Assembly (NCBI GenBank): GCA_016858145.1
Contig: JAEHOE010000053.1
Span: 248,001-312,000 of the forward strand
DNA from: Edaphochlamys debaryana
Taxonomy: Eukaryota > Chlorophyta > Chlorophyceae > Chlamydomonadales
Reading direction: 5' to 3'
Length of the DNA stretch: 64,000 bases
Part shown: positions 12,529 through 24,100 of the stretch, piece by piece
How positions within the stretch are numbered: position 1 is the first letter of the stretch
How the letters are laid out: each line of letters starts with the position of its first letter
Program-made: the position numbers and the translations under genes
The notes under the pieces: model-generated
Seen by the model: the letters and a program-made list of their open reading frames with translations, nothing else
Databases searched by the model: none
Told to the model about the DNA's origin: nothing

Positions 12529-15500
12529 TCAGTGCAAGTACTGCTGGTAAGACTGTGCCGTCACTAGCGTATTCGGCGGGGAGGTCACCGGTCGCAGGAC
12601 GTCACTGCGACCAGTCAGCTCTAGATCCAGATCGCTATTACCGTTGGCCGTTGCTACTGGATTCCCCTTGAGCAGGGATCCAAACTCCTCGTGCGCCGTC
12701 TCGTGGTCGAGCCTAGGGGGTCGGGAGGCCGGCAAGCGAGGGGCAGGACGATTCAATCACCAGCAAGACCCCGCCGCCCCGGTTCCTACCAGCCCCCGCC
12801 CTCCCCAGCCCCACGCCCCGAACACCCTGCAACAGCCTCTTCTCAGCCCCCTTCAACACCACGCTCCACAGCCCCTCGCTCCACACCAAGCCCTATGAGC
12901 AGCCCTGCAAAGCTACATCCTACCCAGCCCCATCCTGCCCGGCCCACCTGTAGTTCTTGCCGTATCCCAGCACATATCTCTCCAGCAGGGACAGGTGCTT
13001 CGGGCTGACCGCGGGCCCCGCGTACGCGTCATGGTGCCCTTCCAGAATGGCCATCCACCGCTTGTCGCCCTCATGCAAATCTAGACCCGTGGTGTCGGGG
13101 ATCGTAATGAGCGTGAGGATGACGCCTGCGGTGTGTTGGTGTCCGGGATGTGGGTCGGCGGGAGGAGGCACAGGTAAGGGGTGGGGTGCGTGTGTGGGGG
13201 GGGCCTGACCGTACGGGTGCTTGTGGCCACGTGCTAGACCCGGGCACGCGCAGATCGGTGTTGGGCCGAGGTGCTTGTGGTGCAGGAGCCTGCAGCCCCA
13301 AGCCGGTGCCAACTGGTCTAGCCTCATGTGCCGCGCACCTGCGAATCCGCACCACGCCGAGATCCAGAACTTGGATTGGTTGTCCACCAGGCCGAACAGC
13401 ACCCCAGCCAGCAGCGCCCCCGCCTTGCCGGCGGCCGCGGAGAAGCCGTGGCAGGCGGAGCGTAGCTCTGTGGGCGCCAGCTCGGCGGGCAGGAGCCAGG
13501 TGGTGGCGTTGGGCCCGAACTGGCCCCTGTTTGAGGGGTGGCGGAAACAGGGGGCGGTGAGGTGGGAAGGGACAGCCGTCTGCGCGTCGCAACATGTTCA
13601 CAGCAGCCCTCTCCGATATCCTGGGGAGGCGAGCGAGCTCTGCTCACCAGAAGCTGGAGAAATAGTACATGAATTGGAAATAGTGGATCCACTTCGGTTG
13701 AATGAGTGTGTCATAGTAGAGCGAGCAGATGAAGAAGAGCAGCGACTGCAGGGGCGGGAACGGGAGGAGGCGAGAACGGGTCAGCAGCTGCTCCTCGCGC
13801 GGGATCCTTACGTCCTTCTCCCCCAGTCCCCCGCTCTCACCTTACGAGACCCCTCCCCCATACCTCCCCGCACACCTTCCCGCACTCTCTCTCTTCCTTC
13901 CTATGGAACCTCCTCCACCCGTCCTCCCCTCTCTTCCCCTCCCAACCCCGCAGGCCCTTACAGCCCCTCCCCCCTCCCTGCCTCACCATCCATGCGAATC
14001 CCATGACCTGCATGCGCATGCGCCCCATCCAGGGCCGGTCGATGGTGAGGGCGGCCGTGTAGTACCCTGCCAAGGCCACCGCCGAGTTGAGAAGTGTCCA
14101 GCCCAGGACCTGCGAGGAGTGGGGGCGCGGACGAAAGAATTGCGCTCAGACCGAGGTCGGGATCGAGCAAGCAGTGTGGCAGAATGGAGCGTGTGTAGGG
14201 CATGAGACCGGGGGAGAGCGTGCATGGTGAGCCTGTGTGTGGCGCGGAGAGCACTTTTAACTGCCCCCGCAGCTGGGCGGAGCAAGATTCAGGGTGGAGG
14301 ATCGATCTTTCAGTACTGGCAGTAGGCCAGTAGAGAGCGCTTGCATATGCGGTCGAGGGAAGCCCCTGACCTGGATCAAGCTGGCCTCGGGGTTGATGAT
14401 TCGGATGAAGGTGCTTTGGAAGAGCTGCGTGGTGGTGAGAGGGCGTGAGGGAGGAAAAGTAGTGGGAAGCAAGCCCTTGGCTGCCCGTCTAGCCCCACGC
14501 AACCCCACTTCCTCCCTGGTAGGCACCAAGCGCTGAGCATCATCAAGTCCTGCCCCCCGCTGGCGAACCCAGCCAAGCCAAGCCAAGCAAGTTCGGTCCC
14601 TCACCTTGTTGCCGTAGAAGGCGATGTCCCACACGAACCAGCTGACCGCGGTGCCAAAGTTGCGGTGCCAGAAGTAGCGGAGCAACAGGCCCAGCTTGCG
14701 CCACTGGATCCCGGAAGATTGTGCCCCTTGGTGATGGGGGTTATAGTGACAGGACAAAGCAGCGGTCAGTCCAGAATACATGGATGCATGCAGGCTATGG
14801 ATGCCCTTTGCAATCACTGCCCACACCCTCCTCGCGGACGGCGCTGTCCGGTCCTCACCTCCCATGGCTTTGAGGGCCTGCTGCTTCTGCTGCCACACAG
14901 CCGACTCGCGCAGATGGAAGATGCGGTACAGCAGGATGCCGATGAGCGGTACAAGCCCGATCGCGTACGACAGGCGCCACGTCAGCTCTAACGACTTGCG
15001 GTCGTACGTCGGGCCGTAGAGTCCGAAGACTGCCATGAGCGCTGCAGGGCAAGGGCAAGGGCAACAACCAAGGATCACTCCAGCGTGAAGGAGTGCATGC
15101 CCGAAGCGCCCGGCGCATGTGCTGTAGGAGTGTGCTGGGTCCCTAGAGACCGCCCACGCCCGCCCTGGATCCGTCCATGGGACAACATCACCGCCTTGCA
15201 CACTGCACGTGTATACGGCCCCAAACCCCAGCTTGTCCTTCCGCAGCACCAGCAGAGCAGAGCGCCTCCCCACCGGTGGCATCCCCACCGCACGTGGCCC
15301 CACCTATGATGACGGCCGTGTTGACCAGGTTGCCCAGGCCCTGCATGCTGAACACCAGGATCACGGTCTCGCCGCGGCGCTTCTGCAGCTTCGGGCAGCT
15401 CTCCGCGCGCTCGTTGGCGGAGGCCGAGGCCACCGGGTACTCGCCTGAAGGAGAGGAGGGGTGGCACGGCACATAATAACTATAGGACGTAGGAATTTGG

Positions 15501-16861
15501 GGCGGTGAAACTACATGTGATGGAGAAGGAGAGTTGAGAAGTTGGGGTGTGCAAAGCCAGGGCCATGGGAACCAGATTGTGGGGGACGAATCTGGGTGGT
15601 CCGTTCCCATGCATCGTATGTACCGGAGACGGAGAGCGTGACCGATTGGAATGCGCGTAGGCCATAGCCCTAGCCATTCCTTTCAAACCCTTCAACCACC
15701 CACCGCCTACGCCGATTCCAAAGATGAACTGCACGGCTGTGAACATGGCCCAGAGCGCAAAGTCCGTGGGGCCGGAGGACGACACGATGAGGATGCCGCC
15801 TGCGGGGGGGGGAGGGAGGGTCCCACGGCAAATTGCGGATCGGAACGGAGCGAGCGTCCGCTCGAGGTAAGAGCGCAGCCGAGTTGGGTGTCGCCTCCTC
15901 TCCAAGCTCCTGATCGTCTGCCTACGAGCTCTACTTGCCATTAGGGTATCCCTTCCCTAGACAACCTCTGGTGCTAGCCTCTCCTCGTCCCTCCCCTGTT
16001 CAACTCCCCGCTCACCCACGACCATGACCGCCGCTGTGGAGACGGACCCCCATTTGCGGCCGATGCGGTCCGCGAAGAAGCCAAGGACTATCTGTCCGAA
16101 GATGACTCCACAGATCTGGGTGTACGTGATCGATATCGTGAGCTGCTCGGGGCACGTGGTGTGCGTCACCCAGCAGCCGGGGTACTGCTTTTGCCATAAT
16201 GCTGAGGAGGATCAGGGGTAGTGGGGTAGAGAGGGGACGACGGGAAGGGGGGTGAGGTGAGCACTTCACCCCCACTTCGCGGGTCAGGCGCAAGGTGGAG
16301 ATCTGACGCAGCCACTCACCTGAGAGGTTTCCGACGCTGAATATGAAGTAGGATTCACAGAACTGCAGGCGGGACGTGGCATGAAGCCGGGTCAGGAAGC
16401 CGGGAACGTCGGGGCCGGTTCGAGAGCCCCCACGTACTCCCTTGGTCACAGTGACCTGCCACCCCAGCAGCCTCCACGCACCACGCCCAACCCTGGCTCC
16501 CATGTCCCCGACAGCCCCTCCTAGCAACCGCGCCTGCTACCCCAGCAGCCTACCATTCCAAGTCCCGGGACCATAAAGGATAGCAACCATTGTAGAAACC
16601 TGCAAGACAGAGGGAACAGCTGCTGAACGTGTCGGCATGACATCAGACCTGGCTAGCCCACACCCGACCGACGACCTCGTCGGTTTGCCCCTTGTGCTGC
16701 TGCCCTCCGCATCACCCTCCACTCGCCCCGGTTCACCGCTTGACCGGGCTGCGCTGAATGTCGACCTCCTCGGCCATGTGGAGAAGCGCTGTCGGAGCGC
16801 TGACATCGTGCTGTGTATGTGGTGGAGCCGGGGTGCGAGAGTATCGGCCCTCGGCCGCCAT
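12529..16861 (-). CDS. PHO84-like MFS transporter, phosphate:H+ symporter family
   Basis: A polytopic membrane transporter, probably importing inorganic phosphate with protons. Fourteen exons give an unbroken 591-residue frame, close to the usual length of this family: 16861-16737, 16599-16554, 16362-16320, 16201-16016, 15799-15704, 15444-15304, 15041-14827, 14703-14605, 14424-14371, 14109-13987, 13745-13648, 13526-13339, 13125-12948 and 12712-12529. Family marks in order: [15 protein letters not shown] into [13 protein letters not shown] (helix 1), [13 protein letters not shown] (MFS loop 2-3 motif), [60 protein letters not shown], and [20 protein letters not shown] followed by [16 protein letters not shown], which is close to the PHO84 signature in helices 10-11. 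[12 protein letters not shown] precedes a hydrophilic tail. The donor at 14827 has a phase-1 alternative nearby. Substrate is inferred from family; a related organic-anion role is possible. Confidence 0.85.
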
Positions 16862-18473
16862 GTTGACTGAAGACTCAAAATGCGGGGGCTATAGCTATGT
16901 ACGGGTCTTGGTGCGCACGCGGCTGCGCTCAGCGCCCTCGGGTGATAGTAATCGGCATGCTCACACGCACTAATCGCTTCAGTGGCGCTGCAGCTAAAAC
17001 CATGTCAAGTGAGTGTATGGCACGGCTGAGTGCAGCCCCAAGTCGGTCGAAATTGAGGCCGACTGAGAAGCCACGCGCGTTGTCGCCAACCCGCCCTCGC
17101 CTCCGCGATGCAAGTCGGACTGCGGTGGGCCAACGCCCCCAACCCACGAACGCCCCGCGCCCCCACACAAACGTCAGAGTTCTGAGACCCTGCACTGTCG
17201 CCAGCATCACCGTTGATCGTTGCCAAGCGGAACTGGAGCCTGTCTGTCTGTAAGGCGGGCCGAGGCCGCACGTGCGTCGCACATGGGGGCAGGCACATGC
17301 ATGCAGCTGCCATGTGACTGAGTACAGGCTGACTCCTCAAAGGCTCCTCATGCCCTGCCTGCCTGAGCAGGTAGGCTGCGGCCGGGAGCACTCGGCTGCG
17401 AGGCAAGGGCCGACGGGTCCGCAAAGCCGTGGCGGGAGGCTTACACCATGCGGAATGCCCGTGGCCAGGATACCGACACCAACTCCTCTGAACCGAGCGA
17501 AGCCTCCCAAGCTCCTACCCGCCATGTACAGTAGGCGCTCCTTCCACGCCCCGTCACCAAAGGATGGCACCAGCTACGGCCCCGGTAGTGCTTTGGCCCC
17601 GACGCCTGCCCATCGGCTTGCATCCACACCCACTCCACAGGCCTGCCCTGCCCGTAGCTACTACCGGTAGTACAGCTAGCGTCAGCAGTGGGAGTCCCCG
17701 CCCTGCGGTGCCATCGAACCAGCCAACTTGCCCCTTCAACGGATGCAACCACTACCGCCACGCTGCACCACGTGCTAGGCCCAAGTCCTCACGCCGCTCG
17801 GGTACCGAAGGGCACACGGCTCAACCAAAGGACTAGCTGTGACGCCTGCTCCACCGTTCCCCGCCAGGCGAGCCCGCGATGCCTGATGATGTGCTGATTC
17901 TTGTCGACTGGTGTTGTTTCCGTGGTCCCAAGGGCGGCCATCGCGGGCGACCGTGCGACTCGCACGCCGCTCGCCCCGAGAGCGCTCTGTTGCCGCTCTG
18001 CCCTCTCACGCGCGCTGCATTGCTTCCTCAGGGGCGCTGCGAGCTCCCTCTCTCTCCGTGTGGGATGATTGGCTCAGCCGCCCGGAGCTGCCCCACACGC
18101 CCGGCCCTCGCCCATCCGCCTCCTGCACAAGCCCGCCCCCCAGCGAGCCTCGCAAGGCCGGCACATGAGGCGGCGGCTCGGCACGGAGCGCGGGGCTGCC
18201 GCTGGCCCTTGGGCCCCCGCCGGGCCCAGCGCCAGCGGGGTCTGGGCCCACAGGGCCGCAGCCGGGCCCGCCGAGTGGCTCCCCTAATCCCAAGTACCTC
18301 AGCGTTTTCGGAGCAGCTGCCGGCGATCCAACGCGCCACGGCCGGCGCAGGTACGGTCACGTGGGGCGCGGGCGCCCGCGGCGCCCGGCCCGATGCAAAG
18401 CGCCACCGTCCCCAGCACATGGCTGTCTAGACCGCCACTCCACCGCTCGGCAGGAACGAGCACGGGGCACAGC
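16862..18473. other. Intergenic, no supported gene
   Basis: This 1.6-kb stretch lies upstream of the MFS start and downstream of the zinc-finger stop, both on the minus strand. Open frames of up to about 180 codons on the plus strand are Pro/Arg/Ala-rich composition artefacts without domains. It presumably holds the MFS promoter and the zinc-finger 3' UTR. Confidence 0.35.
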
Positions 18474-20400
18474 TTAGGAGACAATCCCCAGGGCCGCCAG
18501 GTCGTCTCCCTTCTTGCCCTCGCCGGCCGGAGCCGCGGCACCGTCGCCCTTGGCCTTGGGCGGCGGGCGGCCGCCGCGGCGCACCGGCGGCGGCTTGGCC
18601 TCGCCGTCCTCGCCCACCTCGCCGCCGGCGCCCTCCTTCCGCGGGCCGCGGCGGGGGCGGTTGGGGCGACGGGACGGCACCTGCAGCGCAGACGGAGACC
18701 CAGGACTCAGGCTGTGGAATAGGACCCGCTTCCGCCCCCGGCCCCAGAGGCACGCGCACGCAAGCAGCACGTCTGCTCCACCGCAACAGCTGCCCGGCCA
18801 ATATCAATAACTATCAGCACTGCCACGCTTTTACCCAGGGGGCTCCGGGTGGCCGACTCTATGCGGCCCTGCGTTGCGTCGCTGTCCCCTGCCAAGCACG
18901 TGTCCCCCACCCCGCACGGGGGCCCACCTCGACCAGCTCCAGCAGCCCGTCCGCGGGCTCCGGCGCCGCCTCGGCCTCGGTCGCCGCCGGGGCCTCGGCC
19001 GGCACGTCGTCGGCGTGCGCCTCCGTCACGTGGGCGCGGGCGCGGTTCTTGCTCCTGCGGGGCGGGGGCGAGAGGGCAGGGTGAGACAGGGTGAGGACAT
19101 GAGCAAAGCGTGCCGGGCTCGGAGCATACTTGCTAGCAGGGATCGGGCCGTCAGCTACCGGCACACCGCTTCGGCAGCCAGCGAATCAAAACAGAGCGTC
19201 TTGGTATCTTTCTGTGCGCTGCCACGCAGCTAGCCGCGCAGGCAAGGGGTAAAGTTCCAACCCCTAAGACACCGCCTTCCACCTCCCCGATCTCACTTGA
19301 AGCCCTGCTCGCACTTCGTGCAGCGGAACAGGGTGACCAGCTTCTCGGGCCGCGGCGCGCCGCCGCCGGAGCCCAGCGCGTTCGCCGCAGCGGCCGCGGC
19401 CATGGCCGCCGCCTGCTCCGGGTCGGCGGGCACCGCCGCCGCCCCGCGCGGGCGGCGCGGCTGCCGCTGCCGCGGCGGCCGCGACGGCTTGGCGGCGCCG
19501 TCACCGTTGGCGGCGTCGGCACCGTCGGCGCCCTCCGCGCGGCCGCCTCGGCCGCCGCGGCGGCCCGGGGCCGGCGCCTCGCTGTTCGTCGCCGCCACCG
19601 CCGCGGCCGTGGCGGGGGAGTCCGGGTGCTTGGCCTGCAGGTGCCGCCTCAGGCCCTGCTGGCTGGCGAAGGTGCGGTCACACTCGGTGCAGGCGAAGTC
19701 GCCGCCCGGAGCGCCGTCGGCGCCCCCGGGGTTCCGGCGCACCCGGCGCGGGGCGCGCGGGGGCCTCGCCTCGCCGTCGCCCGCATCCACGGGGTGCGCA
19801 CGGACCTCCCCGTCGCCGTTGGCGGCGGGCTGGGTGGCCTGCAGGGCAAGGGCAGGGGCCGCAGACACGGGTCTCAGCGAGGGGGGTGTTGTACATCACA
19901 GGTGTAAAAAGGCACCCGGAGGAGCTGCAAGGCTGACACATTCGCACGGAGTTTGATGCGGGCCCTGGTGCCCATGCGGCAAGTCAACGGACGAGATTCG
20001 GGTGCCGCACCTGGGCCTTGGTGGTCTCGTCGTCAGAGTCGTTCATGACAGCAACGCCGTGGACGTCGCGCATATGAGTCTGCAGCGAGTAGGGGAGCAG
20101 GGAGCACGGTTATCAGTTTAGGTTACGGTTGGGTTGCGCGGGGGCCGAAGCCTTGGGGCCGGGCCGGGCCCTCGACCGGACGTGCATGCACCCAGAAGGA
20201 TTGGGGCTAGGAGAGGGTGCAGGCAATCTCATTACCAAGGCGGAGCTGTGCTGTCGGTGTGCAGAACCCGGGACGGAGTGAGGAAGGAGGGGGTTGACTG
20301 AGCGTCGCAACCCAGCCTGACTTGTGCTCGGAACCCCGTTCACCTTGTACTCGGACCGGGGCAGGCGCGTGCCGCACTCAGCGCAAAGGTTCGTGGCCAT
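18474..20400 (-). CDS. Three-finger C2H2 zinc-finger protein
   Basis: Five exons (20400-20344, 20079-20011, 19838-19297, 19054-18928, 18680-18474) join without frame breaks into 333 residues. There are three C2H2 fingers. Finger 1 is CAEC-x11-H-x4-H, split by intron 1. Finger 2 is CTEC-x12-H-x4-H inside exon 3. Finger 3 is CTKC-x12-H-x4-H, split by intron 3. Recovery of two complete fingers only after splicing is strong support for the model. Between the fingers are long Ala/Gly/Pro/Arg-rich linkers with RGGRGGR and RPPRQRQPRRPR patches, and the C-terminal tail is basic (RRPNRPRRGPRK). The likely role is nucleic-acid binding in the nucleus; the basic Gly/Arg linkers would fit DNA or RNA. No closer family is recognised. 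It is divergent from the XRN gene, with 722 bases between starts. Confidence 0.85.
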
Positions 20401-21122
20401 ACGTGACTGTGGGAAGGAGCAACGGAGCAAGAACTGGTGTCGGCACCGAGATGCTCATGGGTTCTGATATCAGCCTGCAGCGGGCCCACCCACAGCCGCC
20501 CCATCCCTGAGCGAGCCACGACAGGTATGCTAAGTACGCAGACGGGGGCATGATCGAGCCGCCTGAGCCAAGACTGCGCGGCTCTCCCCAGCTCGAATGG
20601 GAGCAGTCCAGCGATCTAGGGCTCCGAGAGCTCCGTGGCGAGCTCAGATAGATAGATCTGTGACGCTCGGCACCCACCTCGCAGGCGGCCGGTTGTCTGC
20701 AGACCCAGCTCTGGTCGCAACGGTTCTGTTCCGGAGCACGCTCAAGGGGTGCTATGTAGCTCAGGTGTAGTTAGCTGTGCCTGTGTAAGCAGAGACTGAC
20801 TTCCTGAGCGCGGCAAAGCGGCTTTGATGATCGCCCGGGATTTTCCCCGAGATGGGGGTCGGCCAAGACGACGGCTCTTGCCCCTAGTCTAATATCGAGC
20901 GTCTCTGCATACGGCCCCACGGCACAGCAGAGCAGAAGGTTACGTGGGTGCGCCTCGCGCTTGAGGCGTGACCCTTGTTGGGCGGAGTTGGGTATTTCCA
21001 CCCGCCCAGGCCCTTTGAGGCTTCTGCATAAGCACAGAAATAGAACCAGATTAGCTAGAAAGATATACACGGTTGGGTAGAGATCCCACTCCCGCGCGGC
21101 TGGGCTCGAAGCCGCAAGCAAA
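20401..21122. promoter_or_regulatory. Divergent promoter region (zinc-finger / XRN)
   Basis: The 722 bases separate two start codons pointing away from each other, so both promoters must lie here. An AT-richer stretch with a TATA-like sequence (gatatac near 21062-21068) sits about 55-60 bases before the XRN start. Nothing else specific was seen. Confidence 0.4.
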
Positions 21123-24100
21123 ATGGGAATCCCGGGCTTCAACACCTGGTTCAGCGAGAAGTATGGCAAGGCATATGTTCCGCTGGGCAAGGTGCGAGTG
21201 GACCATCTTTACATCGACCTCAACTCGGTGCTGCACACGGTGATGCGCAAGGGTGAGCCGGGGCCCAGGGCATACTCGACACAGCCCGAGGGGGGGGGGC
21301 ACTCGTGTGTGGGGTGAGGGCGGGTGTGGGCTCGTGGGGGGGAGGCCGCTCCGTGCTGCCCCTCAGGGTTACGACCAGCATCTGGCGCCACTCCAGCCCC
21401 TCAACTTGCGGCCGCTGCGGCTCATCATGCCTCCTCCAGCCCCACCCCTCCACCCCTACCCTCCTTGTGCCCGTCACCGCTCCCCGCTCCCCCTGCCCGC
21501 AGCCCGCAACCACAACCACTTCCACAAGCTCCTCCACAAGCGCCTGCACGCCATCCTGGACGCCACCAACCCCACCAAGTCCGTCATGCTCGCCGTGGAC
21601 GGGCCCGCGCCGCTGGCCAAGCTTCTGACGCAGAGGGAGCGGCGCAAGGTGCGTGTGGTGTGCCCCCGGCCCTCGTGTGTGTCTGCCTGTGTGGGGGGGG
21701 CTTCCCTGTCTGACTTCTCTGCCTGGCTGACGCTGAACCCGCCCCCTGACATTCAACCCAGCCTCCTCACCCCTTTCCATGCCCCTGCCCCCGCTCCCTC
21801 CCCGTCCCTCCCTGCTCCGCCCTCACCCTCGCAGAAGACCGGCCGGACCGTGGACGAGGGTGAGACCCTCACCGGAGTGGCCATCACCCCCGGCACCACC
21901 TTCATGCTCGACCTCTCCCACTCGCTCGCCTACTACTGCTGCACCAAGGCAGGGCCGGGGGGGGGGCAGGGGGTAGGGGAAGGGTTGGAGTGGGCAGGAG
22001 GGTGCGGGCTGGAGAGGGGGAGGGGACAGGGGAGGGCTGCTGGGGGGGTGGGGAGAGTGGGTGGGGTGGAGAGCCGTTCTGGGCCAGGCGGTTGGGGCGG
22101 GGGCGGGGCTGTGTGCCTGGGCAGTGTGTGGGAATCGCCCTCGCCGCACCTGCGGACTCCAGCCTGTATGCTAGGCAGGGGCACGTACCCACACGTGCGC
22201 CTCGCTCCCCCCTCGTCCCACCCCGTTCCACTGCTCCCTCAGATGGCGGGCAGGCGCTTCCGGCACCTGCTCTTTGAGCTGAGCGACGGGACCGTCATGG
22301 TGAGGCCTCGGGGGGGGGGGGCGAGGGGAGGGGCTGGCTGCGGGTGGGAGGAAGGGCGGGGCGCATGGTGTGTACTCATACACGGACGAGGGGAGGAGTC
22401 GGGAGGGGACGGGACATGGGCAGGCTAAAGCCGCATGCCAAGTGTACCGTGTCACGGGGCCTCCCCGCGGCGGCTCCCGGAGACACGCCCCGCACCACCA
22501 CGTCCGCCCCGCCCCCCAGGGCGAGGGCGAGGTCAAGGTGTTGGGGCGCCTGGCTCGGCCCTGGTTCCAAGACGAGCCCGGCGACACACACGGTGCGGTG
22601 GGGTGGGGGTGCGGGAGGCAAAGAGGCGGGAGTGCGGCGCCGGGGCAGTGGGGCCACTGTCACGGGTTGGGAGGGGGAGGTGTGCGGCGGGGCTGTGGAC
22701 GCCAGGGAGGCGTGGTTTGTGGGGCCGGGACGGTTGTTTGGCGCCGGTATGGGCCATGGGCCCTCAACCCGAAGATACATCCAGCGCCCACGATGGATAG
22801 ATGGCAAGTTGACTGTTTGAAGCAGGGCCGCGCTTGCACACCCTCCGCAGTGATCCTGGGCGATGACGCCGACCTCATCCTGATGGCCCTCACCTCATAC
22901 AAGGTGTGTGTTGGGGGGGGGCGTGGGGGTAATTTTCTGACAAACTGGAGAGCGGAAGAAGAGTAGGAGCGGCAGCCAGCGAGCCCGATGCGCACCGATG
23001 CCCAGAGCGAAAAGTCCGACCTCCGAGTGGCGATTGGAGCGTGTAGGCAGCTGCGCTGAAAGTGGCGTAGTCTAGAGCGGCTAGGCTAGAGTAAATATGG
23101 GGTGGTGTAATGGGGGGGCGTGGGGGAGGGGCGGTGCACGGGTCAAGGGACTGGGGCCGCATGGCCGCAGACCACCCGACCAGAGACCGGGGCCGAGGGC
23201 GGGGTACAGGTAGGTCCCCCACTCCCCCCGCCTCGCTCCTGCGTCCCCAACATTGCATCCTGCCCCACCCCCACCGGTTCTTCCAGGAGAACCTGTACGT
23301 GGCCAACAGCGGCCTCAACGACGGCCGCCTGGACGCCCGACTGCCCGTGTTCTCGGTCAACCTGCTGCACCAGCAGTGGGCGGCGGGGGCGCTGAGGGGG
23401 CTGCTGGCGGCGGGGCAGGTGGGGCGTGGAGGGGCGGGGTTGGGGTGGGGGGCGGGTTTGTTTTGTGGGGGTGGAGGCGTGCGACGGTGGGCTGGCAGGG
23501 TCGAGGCTGGTCGGTTGCGGAGTGCTGGTCCGCGTTCCGGTGGTTCCCTGCCTCACCGGAATGCGCCCTCGCCCACGCCCCTCACCCCCAACACCCCCTT
23601 ATCTCCCTCCCTCCCCGCCCACCCCTTCCCTCCCCCCCTCCCCCCCTCACAGCCGCTCCAGTCCGCTCTCCTGAACGCCAAGCTGGACCTCACCCTCATC
23701 GCCATCCTGGCCAAGGGCAACGACTACCTGCCGGCAGTGCGGGGGGCGTCGCTGGAGGGTGCGCACAAGGGGTGGGGGTTGTGGAGGGCGGGGGCTGTGC
23801 TGTTCGTGCTGTGAGAGTGACGCCACGGTCCCCCAAGCCAGCTACGGGGTGGATGCTGCGGCCGTGTGTAAAGGGGCTGGTGCTGTGCCGTGCCGTCCCG
23901 TGCTGTGCTGTGCTGTGCTGTGCGTGCTGATGTGCTGTATCGTGGCAGGCTGGTCCGTCGACTGGTCTCCGCAGCCAACGACTTGCGTTCGCTTCTCTTT
24001 CCTCCGTTTCCAGGTTCCCCGTCTGACCGCCTCCCCGCTCGCCCGTTTGTTCGCCCCTTTCCCTGCACCCCTTAGGCTCGGGTCGCGCGGGGCTGTGGCC

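Noticed and set aside
14257..15303. 348-codon minus-strand frame
   Set aside because: It is a read-through of MFS exons 7-9 and their introns, not a separate gene.
17879..18430. 183-codon plus-strand frame
   Set aside because: Composition-driven (Arg/Ala/Pro), no domain, and it sits in the 3' flank of the zinc-finger gene.
21253..22428. 391-codon plus-strand frame over XRN exons 2-4
   Set aside because: It reads through introns with homopolymer G and C runs; only the parts matching XRN exons are coding.
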